Shown here: positions 38,788 through 49,100 of the stretch, one piece after another | How the letters are laid out: each line of letters begins with the position of its first letter | Numbering within the stretch: the first letter of the stretch is position 1 | Source of the DNA: Pseudoteredinibacter isoporae | Lineage (GTDB): Bacteria; Pseudomonadota; Gammaproteobacteria; Pseudomonadales; Cellvibrionaceae | DNA: 64,000 nt | Direction: 5' to 3' | NCBI RefSeq assembly: GCF_011602085.1 | Contig: NZ_JAAONY010000001.1 | Coordinates: 1,674,001-1,738,000 of the forward strand | The notes under the pieces: model-generated | Database searches by the model: none | What the model saw: the letters and a program-made list of their open reading frames with translations, nothing else | Told to the model about the DNA's origin: nothing | Made by a program: the position numbers and the translations under genes

Positions 38788-39678
38788 CTATTTTTTTCTA
38801 TTGACGTCCTCAAACAAGTTTACAAAATCTTCTGCGATTTTCGGTAGCGATTTCCAGCGCCGGGAGGCCCAACCAAATACGACGGGAGGTAGGTCGGTAA
38901 TCGGCAAGTAGGCAACGTTGTGTTGTTTTTGCAGGTTATCGGCATGGCGCTCTGGAGTGATCGCGTAGCCGAGTCCCATTTCAACAAATTGAATCGCTGT
39001 GTCCCAATCGTCTACGGTGGTTATGGCCTGGCAGTAAACCCCTTTGTCTTGCAGCTGTTGGGTGAGTTGGTTTTGTGAGGTGGAGGATTCTTTCAGGCCG
39101 ATATAGGAAATGTTTTTGAGTTGTTTTGCGTGGATGCGTTTATTGGTCGCCAGTTTATCCTGCCTGGGGACAACCAAGACCCAGGGCATTTCCACAAAAG
39201 GGCGTTGCTCAATGCCTTTGATGGCTTCTCCCATGGTAACAAAGGCGAGATCGACCTGTTCATTGCGTAGGGCCTCAATGCAGCGGCGGTGAGTGTTTGC
39301 GGACTGGAAGTGGAGCTTGACGCTCGGGTAGCGCTCGCGAAAGGCGACCACGGTGTTACTCATAAAGTGTTTGATGGTAGTACCACCAGTGGTAATGCCG
39401 AGGGAGCCCATTTCCCCGGCCACCAGTTGTTCAAGCTGTCGTACGCCCAGGGTAATACTGTCCAATCCCTCAAGGACATGCTCATAGAACAATTGGCCTG
39501 CCTGGGTGGGTTCTACACCTCTTGCTCGACGTTCCAGCAGGCTAACCCCCAGCTCTTTTTCGAGGCGAACGATGTGCTGACTCACCGCCGGTTGGGTACA
39601 TTGCATCTGCCTGGCGACCGCGCTCAGGTTCTTGTGCTCACAGGCTGCGACAAACACTTTCAAGTCATCGAGGGTCAT
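38788..39678 (-). CDS. LysR-family transcriptional regulator
   Basis: A 296-residue LysR protein: N-terminal winged helix (TLDDLKVFVAACEHKNLSAVA, then TQPAVSQHIVRLEKELG and RRARGVEPTQAGQLF), a linker helix and a periplasmic-binding-like effector domain. It is divergent from an orphan panB gene, with a perfect palindrome between them, so it probably controls panB and/or itself. The effector is unknown. Confidence 0.93.
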   Translation of the reverse strand: MTLDDLKVFVAACEHKNLSAVARQMQCTQPAVSQHIVRLEKELGVSLLERRARGVEPTQAGQLFYEHVLEGLDSITLGVRQLEQLVAGEMGSLGITTGGTTIKHFMSNTVVAFRERYPSVKLHFQSANTHRRCIEALRNEQVDLAFVTMGEAIKGIEQRPFVEMPWVLVVPRQDKLATNKRIHAKQLKNISYIGLKESSTSQNQLTQQLQDKGVYCQAITTVDDWDTAIQFVEMGLGYAITPERHADNLQKQHNVAYLPITDLPPVVFGWASRRWKSLPKIAEDFVNLFEDVNRKK

Positions 39679-39709
39679 ATTTCGATCTCAATATCGATGG
39701 CTTTTAGAT

Positions 39710-39725
39710 AAAAGCTTAAGCTTTT
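39710..39725. promoter_or_regulatory. Perfect palindrome between lysR and panB
   Basis: AAAAGCTTAAGCTTTT, a 16-bp perfect palindrome 31 bp upstream of the LysR start and 85 bp before panB. It is a candidate LysR operator. Confidence 0.55.
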
Positions 39726-39810
39726 GTAGCCAAACAATTATATAGAATTTACTTTGATATAAGCATGGGGCAATCTGCGCACCTTGTCCACCGAGATGTG
39801 AGAGAACCTT

Positions 39811-40617
39811 ATGCCTGAATCTATCGAAAAAATGACCGTACCCCGTTTGCAAGCCATGAAAGACAGCAAGAAGCTGGTCATGCTGACGGCCTACGATTAC
39901 ACCATGGCGCGCTTGCTTGATCCCCATGTAGATATTCTTTTGGTGGGCGACACGCTGGGTTGTGTTGTGCAGGGTGGTGAGACCACACTCGGCGTTACTC
40001 TGGAGCAAATGAGTTACCATGCCGCGATGGTCAAGCAGGGAGCGCAGCGAGCGTTGGTTGTGGCCGATTTGCCGTTTGGCACCTATCAGCAAGGCGCCAG
40101 TGATGCTTTGGAAGCGGCGATTACCCTGGTTAAAGATGCCAAAGTCTCGGCAGTAAAATTGGAAGGTGGTGAAGAAGTTTGCGCCAGTATCGAAAAGATA
40201 AGCCAGGCCGGAATTCCGGTGATGGCACATCTTGGCTTAACGCCACAGTCCTATCACGCCATGGGCGGAAATAAAGTTCAGGGAAAAAGTTCAGCTGCCG
40301 CAAAAAAGCTGCTCGAGGATGCCAGGGCGGTCGAGGCTGCTGGTGCGTTTGCTCTGGTATTGGAAGCCATTCCTGCGGAACTGGCCGCTGAGATTACAGA
40401 GGCGCTTTCGATTCCCACCATTGGTATCGGTGCTGGCACGGATTGCAGTGGCCAGGTCCTGGTGATTAATGATCTGATCGGCCTAAATCAAAGTGAAGCG
40501 CCCATGCGATTTAACAAGGAGTATTGCGCTGTGCGCAACTTGATTGAAGATGCTGCGAAAACCTTTGCCAATGAGGTTAGGGCTGAAACCTTTCCAGATG
40601 CTTCTTACAGCTATTAA
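39811..40617 (+). CDS. panB: 3-methyl-2-oxobutanoate hydroxymethyltransferase (PanB)
   Basis: A 268-residue PanB, which makes ketopantoate from 2-oxoisovalerate and methylene-tetrahydrofolate in pantothenate/CoA synthesis. Markers: MLTAYDYTMARLLD, LVGDTLGCVVQG, VADLPFGTYQ, AVKLEGGEE, PVMAHLGLTPQS and GIGAGTDCSGQVLVINDLIGL. panC and panD are not adjacent, unlike the usual panBC pair, and the gene faces a LysR gene. It may be a second panB copy or a relocated one. Confidence 0.93.
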   Translation: MPESIEKMTVPRLQAMKDSKKLVMLTAYDYTMARLLDPHVDILLVGDTLGCVVQGGETTLGVTLEQMSYHAAMVKQGAQRALVVADLPFGTYQQGASDALEAAITLVKDAKVSAVKLEGGEEVCASIEKISQAGIPVMAHLGLTPQSYHAMGGNKVQGKSSAAAKKLLEDARAVEAAGAFALVLEAIPAELAAEITEALSIPTIGIGAGTDCSGQVLVINDLIGLNQSEAPMRFNKEYCAVRNLIEDAAKTFANEVRAETFPDASYSY

Positions 40618-40628
40618 CTAATGCCGAT

Positions 40629-40672
40629 CGAACATGCCAAAAACGATTTCCAAATAGGCCTTGGCATGTTCG
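40629..40672 (+). terminator. Long hairpin, probable panB terminator
   Basis: Perfect 12-bp arms CGAACATGCCAA and TTGGCATGTTCG enclose 20 bases, followed by TTTATGTTATTTT. It starts 11 bp after the panB stop. Confidence 0.65.
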
Positions 40673-40695
40673 TTTATGTTATTTTCAGGTCTGAT

Positions 40696-41493
40696 TTAAA
40701 GACTCATTCTAAAAAAACGGAATTGATGGGTGCCGGATCGAATCAGGTGAGCGTTTTGTTTGTAATGTTCTGAAGCGCGAAATGCTTTTAGTCCGTTTTC
40801 GTTATCCCATTCTACAAACGTGAGCTGACTGGGGGCGGCACTTTGGCTGTTGTTGGGGGCTTTTTTATGGATGCCGTGGGCTTCATAAGCTGGTGCATTC
40901 ATTTTGTAGATAAAGCGTCCGCCTGCTGCTTTTACGGCCGGTTTAATATTGTTTAGATATTGGTAGTAGTCATTTGGGTTTTTCTCGTTGACCCAGGCCA
41001 TCGCCAGGCTGTAGTGCTTGCCGGGTGTAAAATTCAGGATGAGATCTTTTTCCAATTCCTTACTGTAAATGTTTAAAGCATCCCAGGCTTTTGGGCGTAG
41101 AGATTTTATCTCAGGCCACTCCGGTCTCGCGCTAAGTTGATTTTCCGAGGCCTGGTTGGGCCATGAATAAAATGCCATGACTTTAGGTTTGAAGTTCTTT
41201 GCCGAGCTGCCCTTAATCTTTATTTGTCCTTCTCGTTTCAGACCAAGCTGGCTGGCAAGTGGAAAAGACGCATCGAAATAACGTTTGCGTGCGGCTTTTC
41301 CATCCGGCGTATTATTGGCCACAGGAATGATGACTGAAAAAACCTGCCCTTTTGCAAAAGACATGTGCAATGCTTCAGCAGCTTTTTCACTGTTCTCTGC
41401 ATGAGCAGGGCTGAACAGGTTTATCAGTGTTGCTGACAACAGAAGATTCAATTTACTTTGCAGTGATAGGGTGATTTTGGGGAGTGCTGGCAT
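40696..41493 (-). CDS. Exported protein with two ferredoxin-like (DUF1330-type) domains
   Basis: A 265-residue protein with a signal peptide (NLLLSATLINLFSPAHA). The mature part looks like two dimeric alpha+beta barrel repeats: the second (PNDYYQYLNNIKPAVKAAGG, then QLTFVEWDNENGLKAFRASE) resembles DUF1330-type domains, the first (GQVFSVIIPVAN to YSWPN) is more divergent. Related domains occur in monooxygenase-like and stress proteins, but no catalytic residues are evident. It is divergent from a LysR regulator with a shared, palindrome-bearing promoter region. Confidence 0.6.
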   Translation of the reverse strand: MPALPKITLSLQSKLNLLLSATLINLFSPAHAENSEKAAEALHMSFAKGQVFSVIIPVANNTPDGKAARKRYFDASFPLASQLGLKREGQIKIKGSSAKNFKPKVMAFYSWPNQASENQLSARPEWPEIKSLRPKAWDALNIYSKELEKDLILNFTPGKHYSLAMAWVNEKNPNDYYQYLNNIKPAVKAAGGRFIYKMNAPAYEAHGIHKKAPNNSQSAAPSQLTFVEWDNENGLKAFRASEHYKQNAHLIRSGTHQFRFFRMSL

Positions 41494-41575
41494 GTGATTG
41501 CGTCCTCTATGGGTTGGTTTGCCTAGACCATAGAGGCTGTTATGTGGATTGTCTTGGCTTTACTTTAGGTAGGGC

Positions 41576-41594
41576 TGGTGCAAAAATTGCACCA
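41576..41594. promoter_or_regulatory. Perfect inverted repeat at the LysR start codon
   Basis: TGGTGCAA-AAA-TTGCACCA, 8-bp arms with a 3-bp centre, ending one base before the LysR ATG at 41595. A regulator bound here would control its own gene and the divergent one. Confidence 0.6.
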
Positions 41595-42464
41595 ATGAAA
41601 AATTGGGATGACTATCGCTTAATACTGGCATTACACCGCACGCAGACTTTACGGGGTGCCGCTGATTTGCTTGGGGTAAATCACTCCACGGTCTCTCGCC
41701 GCCTGGTGGTGATGCAGCATCAACTGGGCCATTTATTCGAACGCACCCTGGACGGCTATCAGGTGACCGCGCTTGGGCTTGAGTTTGTGAATACGGCTTT
41801 GCAAATTGAAAGTTTGAGTGAATCCGTAGAGCGAAAGCAGCGTGGACAGAACGATGATATGGCCGGGCCTATTAATTTGTCGGTCCCGCCGCCCATAGCC
41901 CAGACATTATTGATTGAAGAATTAAAAGAATTTTCGATGCGCTATCCGAAAATTCAGCTCAATATCAATTCGTCGTTCGAAATGCGAAACCTCGAACGAG
42001 CTGAAGCGGACATTGTTATTCGTGGCACGGATAAACCCCCGGAGTATTTGGTGGGACGCCGGGTGGCTTCGGTAAAATTACATTACTATGGCCATGTGGA
42101 CTACTTGAAAAACACCGCCAGTGAACACTATCAATGGATTGGGCGGGATGCGGATGAGCAGAATCCTCAATGGATTAAAGATTCTCCTTACCCCAATGCT
42201 CGAATCGGTATACGTTCCGACGATATTTTGATGCGGCATCAATTGTTATTGGCTGCGTATGGCTTAAGCCGAGGGGCATGTTACATGGCAGATCCCTGTA
42301 AAGATTTAGTGCGTCTCAATGATATGCCGACAGTTCATTTAACGGATTTATGGGTTTTGATTCACCCTGACCTGCGCGAAACCCCAAGGATTAAGGCGCT
42401 GATGCAGTTTCTGTGCGAGGCCCTGTTGAAAAAGAAAAGCCTGATTGAGGGCAAGCAGCCCTGA
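41595..42464 (+). CDS. LysR-family transcriptional regulator
   Basis: A 289-residue LysR regulator. The DNA-binding N-terminus is WDDYRLILALHRTQTLRGAA with the recognition helix VNHSTVSRRLVVMQHQLG, followed by FERTLDGYQVTALG and an effector-binding domain (GPINLSVPPPIAQTLL onward). This is the branch with an unusually short N-terminus and VNHSTVSRR helix, often controlling its divergent neighbour. ATG 41595 follows a 19-bp inverted repeat immediately; the frame running back to 41484 would overlap the divergent gene and is not a credible start. Confidence 0.9.
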   Translation: MKNWDDYRLILALHRTQTLRGAADLLGVNHSTVSRRLVVMQHQLGHLFERTLDGYQVTALGLEFVNTALQIESLSESVERKQRGQNDDMAGPINLSVPPPIAQTLLIEELKEFSMRYPKIQLNINSSFEMRNLERAEADIVIRGTDKPPEYLVGRRVASVKLHYYGHVDYLKNTASEHYQWIGRDADEQNPQWIKDSPYPNARIGIRSDDILMRHQLLLAAYGLSRGACYMADPCKDLVRLNDMPTVHLTDLWVLIHPDLRETPRIKALMQFLCEALLKKKSLIEGKQP

Positions 42465-43132
42465 ATTTACCTCACGCTTTTTTCTGGGGTTTTCTGTTCC
42501 GAGTTGACCATTCGTCAGTTGAAATAGGCTGTCAGAATCACACTATTTCGTGACTTTCTCTTATTTTTATATATCCCATCAAAAATAGCCCAGTCAATTA
42601 ACGTCGCCTAAAGCCTTGTTTGGCGTGGATTTTCTGAGTCATGTAAGCAAATGAAATTTCTTTCTCCTCTGGCTTGTGGGCATTATTGCTGACAGAACAT
42701 GCAATAAAGGCGTGCGCGGCTTCCATATCAGTGATAACCCTGTCAAACAGAAATTGTGACGCAGTTATCAAAATGGGGCTGTATAGTGTGAGAGGATTCA
42801 CAGAAAATAAAGCGAAGGTATTGGTCGATTCGACCTATACTCGTATTTGTTTCTTAAGTCGTAAGACTGAAAACATAAGAATAAAGGGAATTGGTGGAGA
42901 ATAACGAGTAGTTTCTATCAATGATGTATTCGAAGTGTTTGAGAGCTTCTAAATGGATTGGAGGCGCTGTTTTATCAAACACCGTGAAATGTTGAAAGCA
43001 CCAGCTGTATTCCGAGATCTACGGGCAAAGCCCGCTTAGAGACCATGGGTTTATTAAAGCCGAGCAGGCAATTGCTTTGGCTAGATAAATATTGAGCGAT
43101 GGATATTGCTCCTTGGACTACAGGATTTGGAC
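42465..43132. other. Long intergenic region before the giant adhesin
   Basis: About 670 bp with no convincing gene. Two small frames (42598-42801 minus, 42674-42904 plus) overlap on opposite strands and lack ribosome-binding sites. It contains a short inverted repeat GGTCGA-T-TCGACC (42823-42835). Such long leaders are common before large adhesins; it probably carries the adhesin promoter and operators, but I could not identify a -10/-35 pair with confidence. Confidence 0.5.
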
Positions 43133-46100
43133 ATGGTGGAAAACAACAGCACGAGCACAAGCTTTCTTTCTGCACAGGAAGGCTCTACCGGACCGGCCTA
43201 TGAGGTATCTGCAGATGCTCAGGTTATCGGTTTAAAGGGCGATGTTTCAATACAGCGTTCCGGTGAACAATCCTCGCAAACTTTAAATAATAATGATCTC
43301 GTTGCAATCGGCGACACCATTAAAACGGGTGTGGATGCCGCTGTTGTTATTCGTTTTTCAAACGGTTCTTTGTTAACACTCGGCCATGAGCAGAGCGCGA
43401 AAATTGATGCCGCAATGATACGTTTGCTGCAAGACGATAGCGTTCAACAAGTGGCCGAGGCGATCGAAGAAATTGATTTTGCAAAACTGGAAGAAGGGCT
43501 GGCGCAGGGCCTGAATCTTGAAGAATTGTTACCCGCAACGGCGGCGGGTCCAGGCACGGGTGGCGGAGGCAATGGCAGCTCCGTTGGCACGGGTGTGCGT
43601 TTTGAATTAACCGGCGATGAAACCATTCCCACCGCAGGTTTTGGTACCGGTACCTTTGGCAATGGTCTTGCCGATGGAACCCCGGAAAATGGCATTACGG
43701 ATACCGCGCCAGAAGCGGCGGATGATAATGATGAGGTAAGCAGCTTAAGTGTTGCTACCGGTAATGTTGTGACCGGTATTGATAGCGGCGGTGATGCGAA
43801 TACCTTAGATGGTAATGTGGATGACTCCGGCCCGAACGGCTTTGGCGATATTATTGTTGTGGGTGTCGCTCTTGGTGATACCCAAACCCCGTTAAACGAT
43901 GGCAGCGGTGTGGGTGTAACGCTGGAATCTGATCGCGGTACCTTAGTGTTAAATAGCGACGGCAGCTATACCTACACACCGAATCGTACGGCAACCGGTA
44001 CCGATGTGTTCACCTACACCATCGTTGATAACGACGATGATTTATCTACGGCAACATTGAGCATTGCCATTGATGCAACGCCGGATTTACAAGTTCCCAA
44101 TAACGACGATAACCCCGATACGCCGGAAGGCAATGCGCAGGCTCAAGCATTGGGCACTGCGGTTTTTGAAGCGGCACTTACGGATGGTACGGGTGAACTG
44201 TCCGATGGCGATGGCGGAAATAACAGTGATCCTCGTGAAGAAACTTCCGGTAGTATCCGTTATTTTCAAGGCGATGATGAAGGCACCGTTACCATTGGTG
44301 GTGTTGTCGTTGCAGTCAATGGCGTTTTGCAAACTTCAACGGTGAATGGCAATTTTGGTGTTTTGGAAATCACTTCGGTTACCGATACCGAAATTACTTA
44401 CAACTATCGACTAAACGATGCTGTCGATCACAGTGCAGGTCCGGTAACGGAAAATTTCTCAGTCTCAGTCAGTGATAACGATGGCAATGCCGCCGATGAT
44501 GCGTCGGCCAATTTGCAAATTCGAATCATTGATGATTCCCCAATCGCCAATTCCCAAAGCGACAGTATTGATGGGAGCTTACAGGCTACCGGTAATGTGT
44601 TGACGGGAATTGATATTCCATCTGGCGACAGTAATAGCACCGATGGTGTGGCCGACGTTGTGGGCGCTGATGATCCAGGCTTTGTGGCTTCTGTGGCAGC
44701 GGGTGACCAAGCGACAGCATCCGGTGGTGTCGGTGTTGCGGTCAGCAGTGATAAAGGCACACTTATTTTACAGGCGGATGGCAGCTATACCTACACGGCC
44801 AACCCTGGTGTGTTTGGTGAAGACATTTTTACGTATGTGCTTAGCGATGCCGATGGCAGCACGGAAAGTGCAACACTCACTATTAATGTGGATGCGGCGA
44901 ATACACTCGCGGACAATGATGAATCCGCAAGCGGTTTACAGGGCGCCACAATTTCCGGCAATGTACTTGATAACAGCAGCAATCCTGACGGTCCTGAGGA
45001 CGCTTCGGTAGCCTCATTTTCAATTCCCGGTGATACCACACAATACCAGCCTGGCGATACCGCGATCATTTCTGGAATTGGCTCCATTACCATAGCAGCT
45101 TCCGGTACGTATACTTTTGTGCCTTTGCCGGGTTTTGCCGGTACCGTTCCATCAATCAGTTATACCGTTACAGACAGTTTGAATGTTGTCGATTCAGATC
45201 TGAACCTGACGGTAATCGATCCCCTGGTTCCGCCGATTGCGGTTTCTGATGTGGTGAGCAGCGCAACGCCAGGCAGTACGGTAACCATTTCCGTGCTCAG
45301 TAACGACAGTGATCCCGATGGCTTTCTGGTCGCGAGCAGCGTCGTCATCAGCGGTGCCCCCGGTAATGGAAAAACTCTGGATGTCAGCGGTCAGGGTGTT
45401 TGGCAAGTGCAGCCTAATGGCACTATAACTTTTACCCCTGAAGTGGGTTTTGTCGGCAATCCCAACCCCATTACTTATTCTGTAAACGATAATGATGGTT
45501 TGGCGGCGAGCGCCCAGGTAACGGTTAATTATCAGGTTAATGTCGTCGTTGATGATATTACGGTGAGTGAAGGTGATAACGCGGTCTTTTCGATTCAGGT
45601 CAGTAACGCCGAAGCGAACAGTGTTATCAATCTGAGTTTGCAGGATGGTACGGGTGCAAACGCTGCCAATGCCCCAGCGGATTACAATGCCAGTCTGTTG
45701 GAATACAGTTTGGACAATGGCGCAAGCTGGCAGAGTTTGCCAGCCAGTGGCGATGTTAATTTACCTTCCGGTGGCAGCCCGCTAATTTTGCTGCGTACTG
45801 ACACCGTCATTGATAATCTGGATGAAAACAGCGAAGTATTTGATCTCTCCGTGAGCTTGAGCAGTGGCAGCGATGTCGTGAACGATTCTGCCCAAGCCAC
45901 CATTCTGGATGGTGATGTTCCCAATGTGGCTGTGGCAGGGCAGACAGTTAATGAAGGGGTGAATATAGAATTTCAGGTCCAGGTGCAAAATGCTGCGGCC
46001 AATAGCACTGTGACTTTGAGTCTGAACGATGGTCAGGGCGCCGATGCGGCTGTGCAAGGTGTCGATTTCAACACCGGCCTGTATCAATATCGTTTGTCGG

Positions 46101-49100
46101 TCAGTGATCCCTGGCAAGATGTTCCTGCGGGTGGGGTTATTAATCTACCAACTGGTGGCAATCAAACAATCTTCGTGCAAACCAATACGGTTATCGATGC
46201 ACTGGATGAAAATTTGGAAAATCTGAGTCTCGCTGCCGAACTCAACAGTAATGGAGCCATTGCCAATGGTTCGGCTCAGGGGTTTATCACCGATATCAAT
46301 ACGCCGACGGTCAATGTTGGTCAGCCTAATACGGGCACGGGTGATGTCACTGTGGACGAAGGCGATGACGCGGTTTTCGGTGTTGTGGTTGGTAATGCCG
46401 CGGTGGGCTCCGTGCTTACCTTAACGCTTACCGATGATACCGCCAACAGTCCCTTAGATTACAACGATGGCCAATTTCAATATCGTGAAGCTGGTACTAG
46501 CACCTGGATCGATGTGCCTGCCAATGGACAAATCACATTAACCGGTGGTGGTAATCAAACGCTCGACGTTAGAACCAACACCTTGACCGACAATCTGGAT
46601 GAACCTACTGAACGTTTTACACTAAACGCTGATTTAAACAGCAACGGCACCAACGTTAGCGATGTGGGTAATGGATTTATTAACGATACCAATACCCCAA
46701 CTGTTAATGTGGGGCAGCCCAATACCGGTACGGGTGACGTCACAGTAGATGAGGGTGTCGATGCCGTGTTCGGTGTTGTGGTTGGTAACGCCGCTGCTGG
46801 TGCAATACTCACCCTGACGCTAACCGATGGCACAGCGGGCAGTCCACTGGATTATAACGATGGTCAATTCCAGTACCGCGAAGCCGGTACAAGTACCTGG
46901 ATCGATGTGCCTGCCAACGGACAAATCACCTTAGGCAACGGCGGCAATCAAATCCTCGATGTAAGAACCAATACCTTGGTTGATGCACTGGACGAGCCAA
47001 CCGAAAGCTTTACGTTAACGGCCGATTTAAACAGCGCCGGTAGCAATGTCAGCGATGTGGGTAACGGATTTATTAACGATACCAATACCCCAACTGTTAA
47101 TGTAGGGCAGCCCAATACCGGTACGGGTGACGTCACAGTAGATGAGGGTATCGATGCTGTGTTCGGTGTGGTTGTTGGTAACGCTGCTACTGGTGCAATA
47201 CTCACCCTGACGCTAACCGATGGCACCGCCGGAAGTCCGCTGGATTACAACGATGGCCAATTTCAATACCGCGAAGCCGGCACAAGCACCTGGATCGACG
47301 TGCCAGCCAACGGACAAATCACTTTAACCAACGGCGGTAATCAAACCCTCGACGTAAGAACCAACACCTTGGTTGATGCTCTGGATGAGTCAACCGAAAG
47401 CTTCACGTTAACCGCCGATTTAAACAGCAACGGCACTAACGTCAGCGATGTCGGCAACGGTTTTATTAATGATTTGAATACGCCGACTGTAAACGTTGGC
47501 CAACCCAATACCGGTACAGGCGACGTTACAGTCGATGAAGGCGTGGATGCGGTATTCGGCGTTGTGGTCGGTAGTGCCGCTGCGGGTTCAACCTTAACGC
47601 TCACGTTGACCGATGGCACCGCCGGAAGCCCACTGGATTACAACGACGGCCAATTCCAATATCGCGAAGCCGGTACCAGCACCTGGATCGATGTGCCAGC
47701 CAATGGGCAAATCACCTTAACGAATGGTGGCGATCAAACCCTCGACGTAAGAACCAACACCTTGGTCGATGCATTGGATGAGCCAACCGAGAGTTTCACA
47801 TTAACTGCTGATTTAAACAGCAACGGTACTAATGTCAGCGATGTCGGCAACGGTTTTATTAATGATTTGAATACCCCAACCGTAAATGTTGGCCAACCCA
47901 ATACCGGTACAGGCGACGTTACAGTCGATGAAGGTGTGGATGCGGTATTCGGTGTTGTGGTCGGTAGTGCAGCGGCAGGCTCAACGTTAACGCTCACGTT
48001 GACGGATGGCAGCGCCGGAAGCCCACTGGATTACAACGATGGCCAATTCCAGTACCGCGAAGCCGGTACCAGTACCTGGATCGACGTGCCAGCCAACGGA
48101 CAAATCACCTTAACCAACGGCGGCAACCAGACGCTTGATGTACGAACCAATACCTTGGTTGATGCTCTTGATGAACCAACCGAAAGCTTCACATTAACCG
48201 CCGATTTAAACAGCAACGGCACTAACGTTAGCGATGTCGGTAATGGATTTATTAACGATTTGAATACCCCAACCGTAAACGTTGGTCAGCCAAATACCGG
48301 CACCGGTGATGTCACGGTTGATGAAGGCGTAGATGCGGTATTCGGTGTGGTTGTTGGTAGCGCGGCAGCGGGTTCAACTTTGACTTTAACACTAACCGAT
48401 GGCACCGCCGGAAGTCCGCTGGATTACAACGACGGCCAATTCCAATATCGCGAAGCCGGTACCAGCACTTGGATCGATGTGCCTGCCAATGGGCAAATCA
48501 CCTTAACGAATGGTGGCGATCAAACCCTCGACGTAAGAACCAACACCTTGGTTGATGCTCTTGATGAACCAACCGAAAGCTTCACATTAACCGCCGATTT
48601 AAACAGCAACGGTACTAATGTCAGCGATGTCGGTAACGGATTTATTAACGATCTAAATACCCCAACCGTAAACGTTGGTCAGCCAAATACTGGCACGGGT
48701 GATGTCACGGTTGATGAAGGCGTAGATGCAGTGTTTGGCGTGGTGGTCGGTAGCGCGGCAGCGGGTTCAACTCTGACTTTAACGCTAACCGATGGCACTG
48801 CCGGAAGTCCGCTGGATTACAACGACGGCCAATTCCAATATCGCGAAGCCGGTACCAGCACTTGGATCGATGTGCCTGCCAATGGGCAAATCACCTTAAG
48901 CAACGGTGGAAATCAAACGTTAGATGTTCGCACTAACACGCTCACCGATGATTTGGATGAGCCAACCGAAAGCTTCACCCTAACCGCCGATTTAAACAGC
49001 AACGGCACTAACGTTAGCGATGTCGGTAATGGATTTATTAACGATTTGAATACCCCAACCGTAAACGTTGGTCAGCCAAATACCGGCACCGGTGATGTCA

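Noticed and set aside
42593-42606. GTCAAT-TA-ACGTCG, a half match to a FleQ box before the adhesin
   Set aside because: Only one half fits the GTCAATnnATTGAC pattern; not enough to annotate.
42598-42904. Two overlapping small frames on opposite strands before the adhesin
   Set aside because: Neither has a ribosome-binding site or recognisable content, and each lies over the other; treated as non-coding.
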